Below are positions 1 to 5,372 of a DNA stretch of 5,469 bases, in pieces. The notes below the pieces were generated by a model that was not told the DNA's origin, made no database searches, and saw only the letters and a list, made by a program, of their open reading frames with translations. The stretch's first letter is position 1, and every line of letters starts with the position of its first letter. Both the position numbers and the translations under genes were made by a program. Source of the stretch: Streptococcus oralis (lineage in GTDB: Bacteria > Bacillota > Bacilli > Lactobacillales > Streptococcaceae); the NCBI GenBank assembly GCA_905370255.1, contig CAJPKC010000098.1, positions 1 through 5,469 on the forward strand. Reading direction: 5' to 3'.

Positions 1-520
1 CTTTCAACTCACGTTGTGTTTCAAGGATTGCTCCCATACCAGCACCTGATACAGCTTGGTAAGTTGACACGATGATACGGTCCAAGCCCCATTTTTGACG
101 AACTGGCTCAAGGGCAACCATCATTTGGATAGTTGAACAGTTAGGACAAGCGATAATACCGTTGTGAGCATCAAGCGCATGCGCATTGACCTCAGGTACA
201 ACCAATGGCACATCTGGATTTTGACGGAAGTATGATGTGTTATCAACGACTACTGCACCGGCTTTAACAGCGTATGGTGCATATTTAGCAGAGGTAGATC
301 CACCAGCTGAGAAAAGTGCAATGTCTACACCTTCAAATGCGTCTTCAGTCGTTTCTTCGATGGTCACGTCTTGACCTTTAAACTGCAAGACTTTTCCTGC
401 AGAACGAGCAGACGCAAGGTAGCGAATTTTATCGATTGGAAGTGTTGATTCTTCCAACATTTTGATCATTTGAGCACCAACGGCACCTGTAGCACCGACA
501 ACAGCAACTGTGTATCCCAT
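1..520 (-). CDS. asd: Aspartate-semialdehyde dehydrogenase, N-terminal part (runs off the window)
   Basis: This enzyme makes L-aspartate 4-semialdehyde from aspartyl phosphate with NADPH, the branch-point step toward lysine/diaminopimelate, threonine and methionine in the cytoplasm. Read on the minus strand from ATG at 520, the first 173 codons are visible. The protein begins [15 protein letters not shown], a Rossmann nucleotide-binding GxTGxVG loop (residues 9-15). SAGGS lies near residues 71-75. The active-site segment [10 protein letters not shown] (about 124-133) carries the catalytic Cys at about 128. [10 protein letters not shown] (about 155-164) is also family-typical. The start is supported by an AAAGAGG Shine-Dalgarno at 528-534, 7 nt upstream. 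The C-terminal half is outside the window, so completeness cannot be judged. It has its own promoter and lies downstream of the asd RNA on the same strand. By eye it is richer in GC than the restriction-modification genes to the right. Confidence 0.97.
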   Translation of the reverse strand, partial: MGYTVAVVGATGAVGAQMIKMLEESTLPIDKIRYLASARSAGKVLQFKGQDVTIEETTEDAFEGVDIALFSAGGSTSAKYAPYAVKAGAVVVDNTSYFRQNPDVPLVVPEVNAHALDAHNGIIACPNCSTIQMMVALEPVRQKWGLDRIIVSTYQAVSGAGMGAILETQRELK

Positions 521-527
521 AGTTAAA

Positions 528-596
528 CCTCTTTCGGAATTTTCTATCAATTTAGTTTAGTGAATCTATTATACTACGTTTAAGTCCAGTTGAAAA
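528..596 (-). promoter_or_regulatory. asd promoter and ribosome binding site
   Basis: On the minus strand a TATAAT -10 box at 573-568 sits 17 bp from a weak -35 (TTTTCA, 596-591). The predicted start is near 561, giving a leader of about 40 nt. The Shine-Dalgarno AAAGAGG is at 534-528. Because this promoter lies downstream of the asd RNA terminator, asd does not depend on transcription through that RNA. Inferred from consensus matching only. Confidence 0.65.
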
Positions 597-615
597 GGGT
601 AAAAAAGCCAAGAAT

Positions 616-647
616 AAAGAAAAATCCCCTACCAAACGGCAAGGGAT
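616..647 (-). terminator. Rho-independent terminator of the asd RNA
   Basis: On the minus strand, ATCCCTTGCC (647-638) pairs with GGTAGGGGAT (633-624) as a 10-bp stem with two G-U wobbles and a GTTT loop, followed by TTTTTCTTT. This is a textbook intrinsic terminator. It ends the small RNA before the asd promoter and would also stop any read-through from the serine-rich gene upstream. Confidence 0.85.
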
Positions 648-770
648 AAGAGGCATCTTTCGATGAGAGTAGCAGGTTCACACAACTACTCAAGGTCCGC
701 TCCTGCGTTACAATCTAATGTAGACCTCCTCAGCGCAAAAGGCTCTAAAGAGCCAATCGACTCATCGCAT
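617..770 (-). ncRNA. asd RNA (structured small RNA upstream of asd)
   Basis: This looks like the asd RNA motif known from lactic acid bacteria, seen in Streptococcus pyogenes as a discrete RNA of about 170 nt of unknown function. Visible structure on the minus strand: a closing stem CGATGAG (767-761) with CTCATCG (667-661); a hairpin GGCTC-TTTA-GAGCC (754-741); AGGTC (727-723) with GACCT (697-693); GAGTAG (691-686) with CTACTC (672-667); and a 3' terminator stem (647-624). A strong promoter sets the 5' end near 770 and the terminator sets the 3' end near 617, so about 150 nt. Position beside asd on the same strand matches the motif's namesake context. The assignment rests on context, structure and recall, not on a covariance-model score. 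With its own promoter and terminator it could be a trans-acting RNA or a cis leader with mostly terminated transcription. Confidence 0.8.
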
Positions 771-776
771 AATCCT

Positions 777-804
777 ATTCTAGCATAATAGATCACAGAG
801 TCAA
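777..804 (-). promoter_or_regulatory. asd RNA promoter (extended -10)
   Basis: Minus strand: -35 TTGACT (804-799), 16-bp spacer, -10 TAGAAT (782-777) preceded by TATGC, an extended -10 arrangement. The predicted start is about 770, just before the closing stem of the RNA. This is the strongest consensus promoter on this side of the window. Confidence 0.8.
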
Positions 805-840
805 GTCATGAATACCATGGAAATATCTTAGCTATTGTTC

Positions 841-1728
841 TTACTTTCCATCATCATGACCATCTTTATAACCACGTAGGTATTCTGTTTTTTCTGAAGT
901 TGTTGTGAATTTGCCAAAAAGAGTTGATTCCTTTGAGTATGAATCATAATTATCAATGCCTTTGTCGGCATCCGCAAAGCCATCCTGATAGCCCTTGGTA
1001 TAAGCGTTATTATTCACTTTTGAATGGTATGAATTCCCATAGCGATGATAAGAACGTCTGCTCATATACATCCAGAACCAGGGATTACGGATGACATCTT
1101 GTCTGTAATAACGGTCACGGGTTTGATAGTCGTCATTATTGTCAAAAACACTTTTGGACTGTTCATCTGAAAAATCATCATTTTGTTTGGAATACTTTTT
1201 GAGTGTCTCATCGTCACTAACTTTTGCACCTGATTGAAAGTTAGAACGTTCAGAGTCATTTAGCTCAGGAGATGACATCTTAGGCTTTGTGTATTCTGAA
1301 TTTGTATCCGATTTTGACTTGCTAGAACTGTTACCAGAAGAGGAATGACTGTCTGAATAGCTCTGACTGCTACTTGATTTGGTACTAGAGTCAACGTCTG
1401 AATCCGAACTATGCGAGCTACTAGAACCATAAGTTTTACTAGATCCATTGTAACTGTCATGATCACTACTTGACTTGTAACTCTTACTAGACCCACTATC
1501 AGATTTATACCCTTTTCCTGAATTGCCATCAGAATGATGTCCTTTGCTTGAGCCAAAACCAGATTTGGATCCACTTCTGCTACCTCTACTTGAAGAACGC
1601 GAACCACTACGTCTGCTTCGTAGAGCGATGATGTTTTCAGAAGTTTCTTGAGCTTTAACTTCTTGTGCTGTTGTCAAAATTAGTCCTGAAACTAAGGTCA
1701 CCCCTAAGAGAGTCATTGCTTTTTTCAT
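841..1728 (-). CDS. Secreted serine-rich protein with C-terminal GYxDG repeats
   Basis: A 295-residue protein of unknown function. The start at 1728 is chosen because AAGGGG (1742-1737) sits 8 nt upstream and the protein then begins with a clean signal peptide: MKKAM, a hydrophobic core LLGVTLVSGLILTT, and a likely cleavage after VKA near residue 26. An upstream in-frame ATG at 1776 would add 16 residues, place the start upstream of the -10 box, and spoil the signal peptide. Residues about 38-145 are very rich in Ser with Gly/Lys/Arg/Tyr (RSGSRSSSRGSRSGSKSG and GSSKxY-type units), low-complexity and probably disordered. The C-terminal part is more ordered, with an aromatic RNPWFWMYMSRRSYHRY stretch (about 214-230) and paired GYQDG (about 246-250) and GYKDG (about 286-290) segments. 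There is no LPxTG sorting motif, so it is likely released or non-covalently held at the surface. I do not recognise a named family. No terminator is seen between its stop and the asd RNA promoter. Confidence 0.85.
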   Translation of the reverse strand: MKKAMTLLGVTLVSGLILTTAQEVKAQETSENIIALRSRRSGSRSSSRGSRSGSKSGFGSSKGHHSDGNSGKGYKSDSGSSKSYKSSSDHDSYNGSSKTYGSSSSHSSDSDVDSSTKSSSSQSYSDSHSSSGNSSSKSKSDTNSEYTKPKMSSPELNDSERSNFQSGAKVSDDETLKKYSKQNDDFSDEQSKSVFDNNDDYQTRDRYYRQDVIRNPWFWMYMSRRSYHRYGNSYHSKVNNNAYTKGYQDGFADADKGIDNYDSYSKESTLFGKFTTTSEKTEYLRGYKDGHDDGK

Positions 1729-1833
1729 TAAAAAATCCCCTTTTTCATCTAATGGTCTTATTATACCATAGAACAAAAAACGGGGAAATTTATAAAGAAG
1801 ATTACATCAAAGGTCCAATCAGAGAAAAGAGAT
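1707..1833. repeat. Long direct repeat, left copy
   Basis: Bases 1707-1833 are identical, 127 of 127, to 5343-5469 in the same orientation (offset 3636). The repeat covers the first seven codons of the serine-rich gene, its promoter, the short intergenic gap and the last codons of cls. The match stops at the left at 1706/5342. At the right it is cut off only by the window edge, so the true repeat is longer, probably reaching 2104-2128. It borders the R-M insertion on the left side. Confidence 0.98.
1737..1770 (-). promoter_or_regulatory. Promoter and RBS of the serine-rich gene
   Basis: Minus strand: TATGGTATAAT (1770-1760) matches the extended -10 consensus exactly; the -35 region is poor, as is common for such promoters. 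Predicted start is near 1753, about 25 nt before the ATG. The Shine-Dalgarno AAGGGG is at 1742-1737. The whole element is duplicated at 5373-5406. Confidence 0.85.
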
Positions 1834-2128
1834 AGCCACCTAGACGATGAGCCATAGGTATTTTAGACAGACTTTCCAGAGTGACTTCCTCTGAGAGTGC
1901 CTGGGTTTTCTCAAAATCTTGTTCAATGTTAAGCACTTCCAGATTTTTATAGAGATAGACCCCATCTTCAAAATTTTGATAGAGACTCCGGTAATCAGTG
2001 TTAATGGTACCTACCACAGCTTGTTTGGCGTCAGAAACATAAACTTTAGCATGGATAAAGCCCGGGGTATAACGGAAAATACGGACGCCAGCATCCAAGA
2101 GCACTTTAAAATAGGTAGTCGCTAGTCT
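1802..2128 (-). pseudogene. cls: 3' fragment of cardiolipin synthase (phospholipase D family)
   Basis: The minus-strand frame encodes about the last 105-110 residues of a cardiolipin synthase, which condenses two phosphatidylglycerols to cardiolipin at the membrane. The second HKD motif is intact (HAKVYVSD, then VVGTINTDYRS, then the family-typical NFEDGVYLY). The C-terminus IPMAHRLGGYLFSLIGPLM ends at TAA 1804-1802. Full-length Cls is near 480-510 residues with two HKD motifs; here the N-terminal three quarters is missing. The reading frame continues upstream of the YFKVLLDAGVRIF segment only to about 2128, where TAG (2131-2129) and TGA follow in frame, so homology must end between about 2104 and 2128. 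A GTG at 2104 could be mistaken for a start but has no convincing RBS and lies inside the conserved domain. This fragment is the left-hand duplicate; the functional gene probably begins beyond the right edge of the window. Confidence 0.85.
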
Positions 2129-2201
2129 CTATCAAAAATTGATAGATAAGCGTGTTTCTTTGAATTATGTGGAGGATTTAGAATTATTAAGGACTAAATA
2201 A
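2124..2201 (+). pseudogene. Possible 3' remnant of an unidentified gene at the left island border
   Basis: Just inside the point where cls homology stops, the plus strand has an open frame of about 25 codons reading SLYQKLIDKRVSLNYVEDL and then ELLRTK, stop at 2199-2201. It has no start codon or RBS and its first codons touch the junction, so it could be the C-terminal tail of a gene carried in with the R-M unit. It is short enough to be chance. I do not recognise it. Confidence 0.25.
2128..2146. repeat. 8-bp inverted repeat at the left island junction
   Basis: TCTATCAA (2128-2135), spacer AAA, TTGATAGA (2139-2146): a perfect 8-bp dyad with a 3-nt centre. It falls exactly where the cls reading frame breaks. 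It could be a recombination-site remnant, a small protein-binding site, or chance in AT-rich DNA. Confidence 0.5.
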
Positions 2202-2216
2202 TTTTCATCATTAACA

Positions 2217-2242
2217 TAAGACGCGGTGATTGACGCGTCTTA
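2217..2242 (-). terminator. Hairpin downstream of the restriction gene, probable terminator
   Basis: TAAGACGCG (2217-2225), an 8-nt loop, CGCGTCTTA (2234-2242): a perfect 9-bp stem, GC-rich in otherwise AT-rich DNA, 9 bp beyond the nuclease stop codon. The U-run on the minus strand is weak (TCTTATGTT), so efficiency is uncertain. It would separate nuclease transcription from the cls fragment. Confidence 0.55.
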
Positions 2243-2251
2243 ATTATAGTG

Positions 2252-3409
2252 TTATAGTTTACAGTGTGAAGAGATTTTGCTCGATAGAATACTTGTTTTA
2301 TCATCAACGTCTAATTCTCCTAGTTCTTCACGAATTATATATCGAAGGTTAGACTCATTCTCTAAATAATTTAAATGAGCTTTGTAAGATTCGATGAAGC
2401 TAATATCATCATAGTTAGCTTCGTTTTCACTTCCGTTCCAAATAGTGAGTAAAGTTTCCTTAAAATCGCTCAATTCTCCTTTATCAAGCTTCTCTAAAAT
2501 AATATAAATTTTATTTCCCAAAACTGAGAATTTTTTGAAAACAGCAGGAAATTTTGGAGGTGTTTTATCATCCAATAAACCTTTTCTACCACCATTAGAA
2601 AATTTATCTCTTATAGATGCACTAAATACGAAATAATCATCTAATAAATATCGTAGTATCCCTTTATAGTTACTGTCCATTAAATATCTCTGTGAATCTA
2701 GTGATTGTTTAACTCTGAAAATATCAGACGAAAAAAGAATAAAACACTTTGCTAAAATCTCACTCTGAAGTTCTTTTTTTAGGTCTTCAAAGAGCATCGG
2801 CTCCGCTTGTCCGTCTGTAGACTGGACATACCAGAGATTCTGACCTTCTTTTTGTTCTTTAAGAAATTTTTGAAGATATTCTGTTTTTTCTTCCTTACTT
2901 TGTTGTTTAAATGCGACAAATTTATCCCAGTTTTCAAAAAAGCTTGTTTCAGCATCTTCTCTAACACTTATTTCAAATCTAGGGCTATGAGTAACTTTTA
3001 TATCTTTCACAGCTTTCCAATATTCAGTAAGTTTAACTTTAAAAGCGTTTTCCTTTTCCTTAAAGCTACCAAAAAATACAAAAATATCTTCAAAATCGTT
3101 GGTTGGAGTATTTTCAAAAACTGAATTTCCAGGGATGGTCCAATTTCCCTTTTCACTTGATTTAATTTCGACTCCATATTTTTTATTATTATAGTTTAAG
3201 ATAAAGTCTGGAAACTTATGACCTCGAATATCTTCTAACTTAATGCCTTGAAATTCTTGTTTCTCTAGAATTTCCTCACATTTTTTCTTAAAAACATTTT
3301 CAAAATATTCACCGTCAATTTTACTAAAGTCAATCCCTAAATCGTCTAAAGGTTTATCTTCTATTAACTTTCTTACCTCACTCAAGAGGTATTCGATTTT
3401 CTCTTCCAT
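2252..3409 (-). CDS. Type II restriction endonuclease, PD-(D/E)XK fold
   Basis: A 385-residue protein read from ATG 3409 to TAA 2254-2252. It is called a restriction endonuclease from a clear nuclease core plus its divergent m5C methyltransferase partner. The core is HKFPDFIL (PD at 67-68) followed 13 residues later by VEIKSSEKGNW (E81, K83), a PD-x12-E-x-K arrangement expected to bind Mg2+ and cut DNA. A helix rich in Glu (about 34-50) precedes it, as is usual in this fold, and GNWTIPGNSVFENTP (88-102) follows. The rest (about 150-385) has no motif I recognise and probably holds target recognition and dimerisation. RBS AGGAG lies at 3426-3422 with a long 12-nt spacer to the ATG, which may keep expression low. 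The in-frame upstream stop TAG excludes a longer start. No controller (C) protein gene is present. The cleavage site cannot be inferred. A lone DUF nuclease is less likely given the partner. Confidence 0.85.
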   Translation of the reverse strand: MEEKIEYLLSEVRKLIEDKPLDDLGIDFSKIDGEYFENVFKKKCEEILEKQEFQGIKLEDIRGHKFPDFILNYNNKKYGVEIKSSEKGNWTIPGNSVFENTPTNDFEDIFVFFGSFKEKENAFKVKLTEYWKAVKDIKVTHSPRFEISVREDAETSFFENWDKFVAFKQQSKEEKTEYLQKFLKEQKEGQNLWYVQSTDGQAEPMLFEDLKKELQSEILAKCFILFSSDIFRVKQSLDSQRYLMDSNYKGILRYLLDDYFVFSASIRDKFSNGGRKGLLDDKTPPKFPAVFKKFSVLGNKIYIILEKLDKGELSDFKETLLTIWNGSENEANYDDISFIESYKAHLNYLENESNLRYIIREELGELDVDDKTSILSSKISSHCKL

Positions 3410-3444
3410 TATATTAATATTCTCCTATTAGAAAGGTGCTGTAC
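3410..3444. promoter_or_regulatory. 35-bp divergent intergenic region between nuclease and methyltransferase
   Basis: The two start codons are separated by only 35 bp, which contains both Shine-Dalgarno sequences: AGGAG on the minus strand (3426-3422) and AAAGG on the plus strand (3432-3436). TAATAT at 3415-3420 could be a plus-strand -10 with a poor -35. There is no room for two ordinary promoters, so at least one must lie inside the opposing gene, and the divergent transcripts should overlap at their 5' ends. Promoter placement is inference. Confidence 0.5.
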
Positions 3445-4623
3445 ATGTCTTCAGTATTCCATGAACATACACAATTTGTAAACGTAACTGAAATTGATGA
3501 TTTAATTCAAGATATTTTAAACACCCCCATTCACTATAATGTACTAAGTTTATTCTCTGGTGCCGGAGGAATGGACTATGGATTTAAAGGTGGTTTTCAG
3601 CTCTTCAATCAAGAATACTCACAAAACCCTATCAATCTAAGATATGCCAACGATATTTTTCTTCAAGCAACTCAAATTTACAAAGATAATTTTGACATTG
3701 ATCACGATGTAGATACTACAAACATTAACGAAATTGATTTAGAAGAAATTGACCAAAAATACGGCTTCATTCCAAATACTCGGAATGAAAATCAAAATAA
3801 CCCAAATGGCATCGATATTATTTTAGGTGGTTTCCCTTGTCAGACCTTTAGCATAGCTGGTAAAAGGGCTGGACTAAATGATGAACGTGGACAATTATAC
3901 CTTCAAATGAGTCGTTTTATCCAGCATTATCAACCAAAAGTATTTGTTGCTGAAAATGTCGATGGAATTCGCAATACACGTAATAATAACTTAGAAAACG
4001 TTAACGCAACAGCATTAGAAATCATTATGAACCATTTTAATGAAATTGGATATAATGTACAATACAACGTATTAGACGCAGCAGATTATGGCGTTCCACA
4101 ATCAAGAAGACGAGTTATCATTGTGGGAGTTAGAAGTGACTTAGGTAGGAATATTGATATTTCTTATCCAAGTCCTACACATGCGACAACTCCACGTACA
4201 GCTTTTGATGGTTTAGAAGATATCTGGAATTTATTTAATACAAACCAAATTCCAAATCATAATTGGAATAATGTATCTCATGCGAAATTCTATGGCGACG
4301 ATATAAAACGACAAGGAAATAATCAAATTCAACGAAATGCCCCTGCTCCCACGATACGTGCTGAGCATCACGGCAATATTGAAGCGCATTATAATACAGA
4401 TCCTAACTATACCAATAATCCTAATGATCACCGAGATAAACAAGGATGGAGAAGGCTATCCGTTAGAGAATGTGCTAGGATACAATCTTTTCCTGATAAT
4501 TTCATTTTTAACACTAGCACATCATCAGCATACAAGGCTATAGGAAATGCAGTTCCTCCTATTTTAGCTTGGCACATAGCAAGAGCTGTTATTTACTCAC
4601 TTCACAACCTTGAAAATCATTAA
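3445..4623 (+). CDS. DNA (cytosine-5) methyltransferase of a Type II R-M system
   Basis: A 392-residue enzyme that transfers methyl from S-adenosylmethionine to C5 of cytosine in the recognition site, protecting host DNA from the divergent nuclease. ATG 3445 is preferred because AAAGG (3432-3436) is 8 nt upstream; a GTG at 3436 overlaps that RBS. Motifs in order: I, LFSGAGGMDYGF (36-47), SAM binding; IV, GGFPCQTFS (128-136) with catalytic Cys132; VI, ENV (170-172); VIII, QSRRR (219-223); a variable target-recognition region (about 240-335) with the TI pair at 303-304 in PAPTIRAEHHGN; IX, RRLSVRECARIQSFPD (336-351); X, GNAVPP (367-372). All expected motifs are present, so it looks active. The gap between motifs I and IV is longer than in small m5C enzymes such as M.HaeIII, and the N-terminus carries about 33 residues before motif I. 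Recognition sequence unknown. AT-rich like its partner. Confidence 0.96.
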   Translation: MSSVFHEHTQFVNVTEIDDLIQDILNTPIHYNVLSLFSGAGGMDYGFKGGFQLFNQEYSQNPINLRYANDIFLQATQIYKDNFDIDHDVDTTNINEIDLEEIDQKYGFIPNTRNENQNNPNGIDIILGGFPCQTFSIAGKRAGLNDERGQLYLQMSRFIQHYQPKVFVAENVDGIRNTRNNNLENVNATALEIIMNHFNEIGYNVQYNVLDAADYGVPQSRRRVIIVGVRSDLGRNIDISYPSPTHATTPRTAFDGLEDIWNLFNTNQIPNHNWNNVSHAKFYGDDIKRQGNNQIQRNAPAPTIRAEHHGNIEAHYNTDPNYTNNPNDHRDKQGWRRLSVRECARIQSFPDNFIFNTSTSSAYKAIGNAVPPILAWHIARAVIYSLHNLENH

Positions 4624-4626
4624 GAA

Positions 4627-4644
4627 TAAACTATTCATAGTTTA
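4627..4644. repeat. Small hairpin just after the methyltransferase stop
   Basis: TAAACTA-TTCA-TAGTTTA, a perfect 7-bp stem 3 bp after the stop codon. It is AT-rich and lacks a following T-run, so it is more likely a weak mRNA 3'-end structure than a terminator. The strong terminator lies at 4704-4754. Confidence 0.35.
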
Positions 4645-4696
4645 AAGTCTTAACTGTAAAATTGCAATACTGTATAAAAAAAGTTCACTATATGAG

Positions 4697-4719
4697 TGTA
4701 ATGCACCCCAAAAGTTAGA
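4697..4719 (+). repeat. Left terminal inverted repeat of the IS remnant
   Basis: TGTAATGCACCCC followed by AAAAGTTAGA. Compared with the reverse complement of 5322-5343 it matches at about 20 of 23 positions, with one single-base gap. Its inner part doubles as the 5' arm of the terminator hairpin at 4704-4754. Confidence 0.75.
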
Positions 4720-4754
4720 GAGAAAAAATCTAACTTTTGAGGTGTTTTTTTTTT
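4704..4754 (+). terminator. Strong Rho-independent terminator at the IS left end
   Basis: CACCCCAAAAGTTAGA (4704-4719) pairs with TCTAACTTTTGAGGTG (4729-4744), 16 positions with one mismatch, a 9-nt A-rich loop, then ten T residues (4745-4754). On the plus strand this stops read-through from the methyltransferase gene 80 bp upstream, and in the ancestral element it would have shielded the transposase from outside transcription. On the minus strand no T-run follows, so it is one-directional. Confidence 0.85.
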
Positions 4755-5170
4755 ATGAAATTGACTTATGATGACAAGCGTAAAATCTATGACCTTAGAA
4801 ACCAAGGATATAGCTTAGAGTAACTTGCAAATATCTTGAGTATAAATATTCCTAACCTTAAGTACATGATTGAATTAATTAACCGTTATGGAATAAAAAT
4901 CGTTAAAAAGGGGAAAGATTGTTGCGATTTCCCTGAATTAAATAAAAAAATAATTAATAAAATTCTACTGGAAGGTCGTTCACAGAGAAGTGTATCAGCG
5001 TCTTAGACTTTACCTAATCGTTCTATGGTGACAATGGTTAGTATCATACACGAAAAACGAGTATACAATTATTGGGAGAAGAAAAAGAGCAACTAAAATA
5101 CCCAGAAGACAGGTTCGAAATCTTATAGCGAGAAAGCAAGAGACTATTAAGGAAGAGTTACAGAAAGTTT
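4755..5170 (+). pseudogene. IS3-family orfA remnant with nonsense mutations and frame loss
   Basis: From ATG 4755 the frame reads MKLTYDDKRKIYDLRNQGYS and then LE before TAA at 4821-4823, resumes LANILSINIPNLKYMIELIN, RYGIKIVKKGKDCCDFPEL and so on to RSQRSVSAS, then TAG at 5004-5006. This is the helix-turn-helix N-terminal protein (OrfA) of an IS3-family transposase. Both stops fit simple C-to-T changes of Gln codons, inferred without an alignment. Past about 5040 the readable tail (KNEYTIIGRRKRATK) is in another frame, so there is at least one frameshift. Non-functional. Confidence 0.75.
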
Positions 5171-5177
5171 CCGATAA

Positions 5178-5313
5178 GACTTAGATTATATTGATTATTA
5201 CAACAATAAACGAATTAAGGTAAAACTATTTTTCATCAAATACCTTGATACACTTGACAAATGGTAGAAAAGGACTTAGTCCTGTGCAATACATAACTAA
5301 ATCCTTTTCTTAA
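5178..5313 (+). pseudogene. IS3-family orfB C-terminal remnant
   Basis: DLDYIDYYNNKRIKVKL (to 5228) and KGLSPVQYITKSFS, stop at 5311-5313, match the end of OrfB transposases, where these two pieces are normally contiguous. Here 40 bp of unrelated sequence (5229-5268) separates them and shifts the frame. The DDE catalytic region upstream is deleted. Non-functional. Confidence 0.75.
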
Positions 5314-5321
5314 ATACATTG

Positions 5322-5343
5322 TCTAACTTTTGGGGGCAGTTCA
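5322..5343 (-). repeat. Right terminal inverted repeat of the IS remnant
   Basis: TCTAACTTTTGGGGGCAG followed by TTCA, the mirrored partner of 4697-4719. It abuts the second copy of the long direct repeat with no intervening base; A5343 fits both the IS end and the repeat. Confidence 0.8.
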
Positions 5344-5364
5344 GAGAGTCATTGCTTTTTTCAT
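5341..5364 (-). pseudogene. Seven-codon stub of the serine-rich gene in the right repeat
   Basis: Minus-strand ATG at 5364 begins MKKAMTL exactly like the gene at 1728, then meets TGA (5343-5341). The stop is supplied by the IS terminus. It keeps a good RBS and promoter, so it may be transcribed and translated as a seven-residue peptide, but it is best seen as a by-product of the duplication. Confidence 0.8.
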
Positions 5365-5372
5365 TAAAAAAT

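Larger units (their letters stand above)
2129..5342. mobile_element. R-M island inserted with long target duplication
   Basis: The segment between the two direct repeats holds a divergent restriction-modification pair and, at its right end, a decayed IS3-family element. It is AT-rich: one sampled line in the nuclease gene (2521-2580) has 18 G/C of 60, against 30 of 60 in asd (61-120). The host order asd RNA, serine-rich gene, cls is interrupted, yet the serine-rich gene is intact on the left and an intact cls can be expected on the right, because the boundary segment was duplicated. No integrase, recombinase or tRNA target is present. Insertion with long target duplication is a known mode for R-M units; single-crossover integration of a circle carrying the same segment would look identical. 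The left border is only known to lie between 2104 and 2128. Confidence 0.75.
4697..5343 (+). mobile_element. Decayed, internally deleted IS3-family element
   Basis: A 647-bp remnant with both ends recognisable. Left terminal repeat 4697-4719 and right terminal repeat 5322-5343 share CCCCAAAAGTTAGA and end in 5'-TG...CA-3'. Inside are the start of an orfA-type protein in the usual position and the last codons of an orfB-type DDE transposase. Intact elements are about 1.3-1.5 kb, so most of orfB, including its catalytic region, is missing. Stops interrupt what remains, so it cannot transpose by itself. It is flanked by GAG on both sides (4694-4696 and 5344-5346), compatible with the 3-4 bp duplications of this family. 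Its right end coincides with the inner edge of the long direct repeat. The subgroup is probably IS150-like, but the exact element is not named here. Confidence 0.85.

Noticed and set aside
617..770. Lysine riboswitch (L box) or T-box upstream of asd
   Set aside because: The lysine riboswitch core and the T-box sequence are not visible, and the element is separated from asd by its own terminator and a second promoter.
1260..1607. Alternative minus-strand frame in the serine-rich gene
   Set aside because: A side effect of repetitive Ser codons; it lacks a start signal and the main frame has signal peptide, RBS and promoter.
1729..1776. Longer N-terminus of the serine-rich protein from ATG 1776
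   Set aside because: That start would precede the -10 box, lacks an RBS and would put 16 polar residues before the signal peptide.
841..1800. CRISPR-like repeats in the serine-rich region
   Set aside because: The repetition follows Ser/Gly codon usage within an open frame, without regular spacers.
1802..2104. Separate 100-residue protein starting at GTG 2104
   Set aside because: It begins mid-domain in cardiolipin synthase; it is the truncated duplicate, not a gene in its own right.
1919..2125. Plus-strand ORF of 68 codons opposite the cls fragment
   Set aside because: The minus strand encodes a clear HKD-motif protein; this is its shadow.
2807..3124. Plus-strand ORF of 105 codons inside the nuclease gene
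   Set aside because: It is antisense to conserved nuclease sequence, Phe/Lys rich as expected for the complement of AT-rich coding DNA, and has no RBS.
4650..4678. Plus-strand promoter-like TTAACT, 17 bp, TATAAA
   Set aside because: Only the IS terminator and a dead orfA follow within about 30 bp; in AT-rich DNA the match is probably chance.
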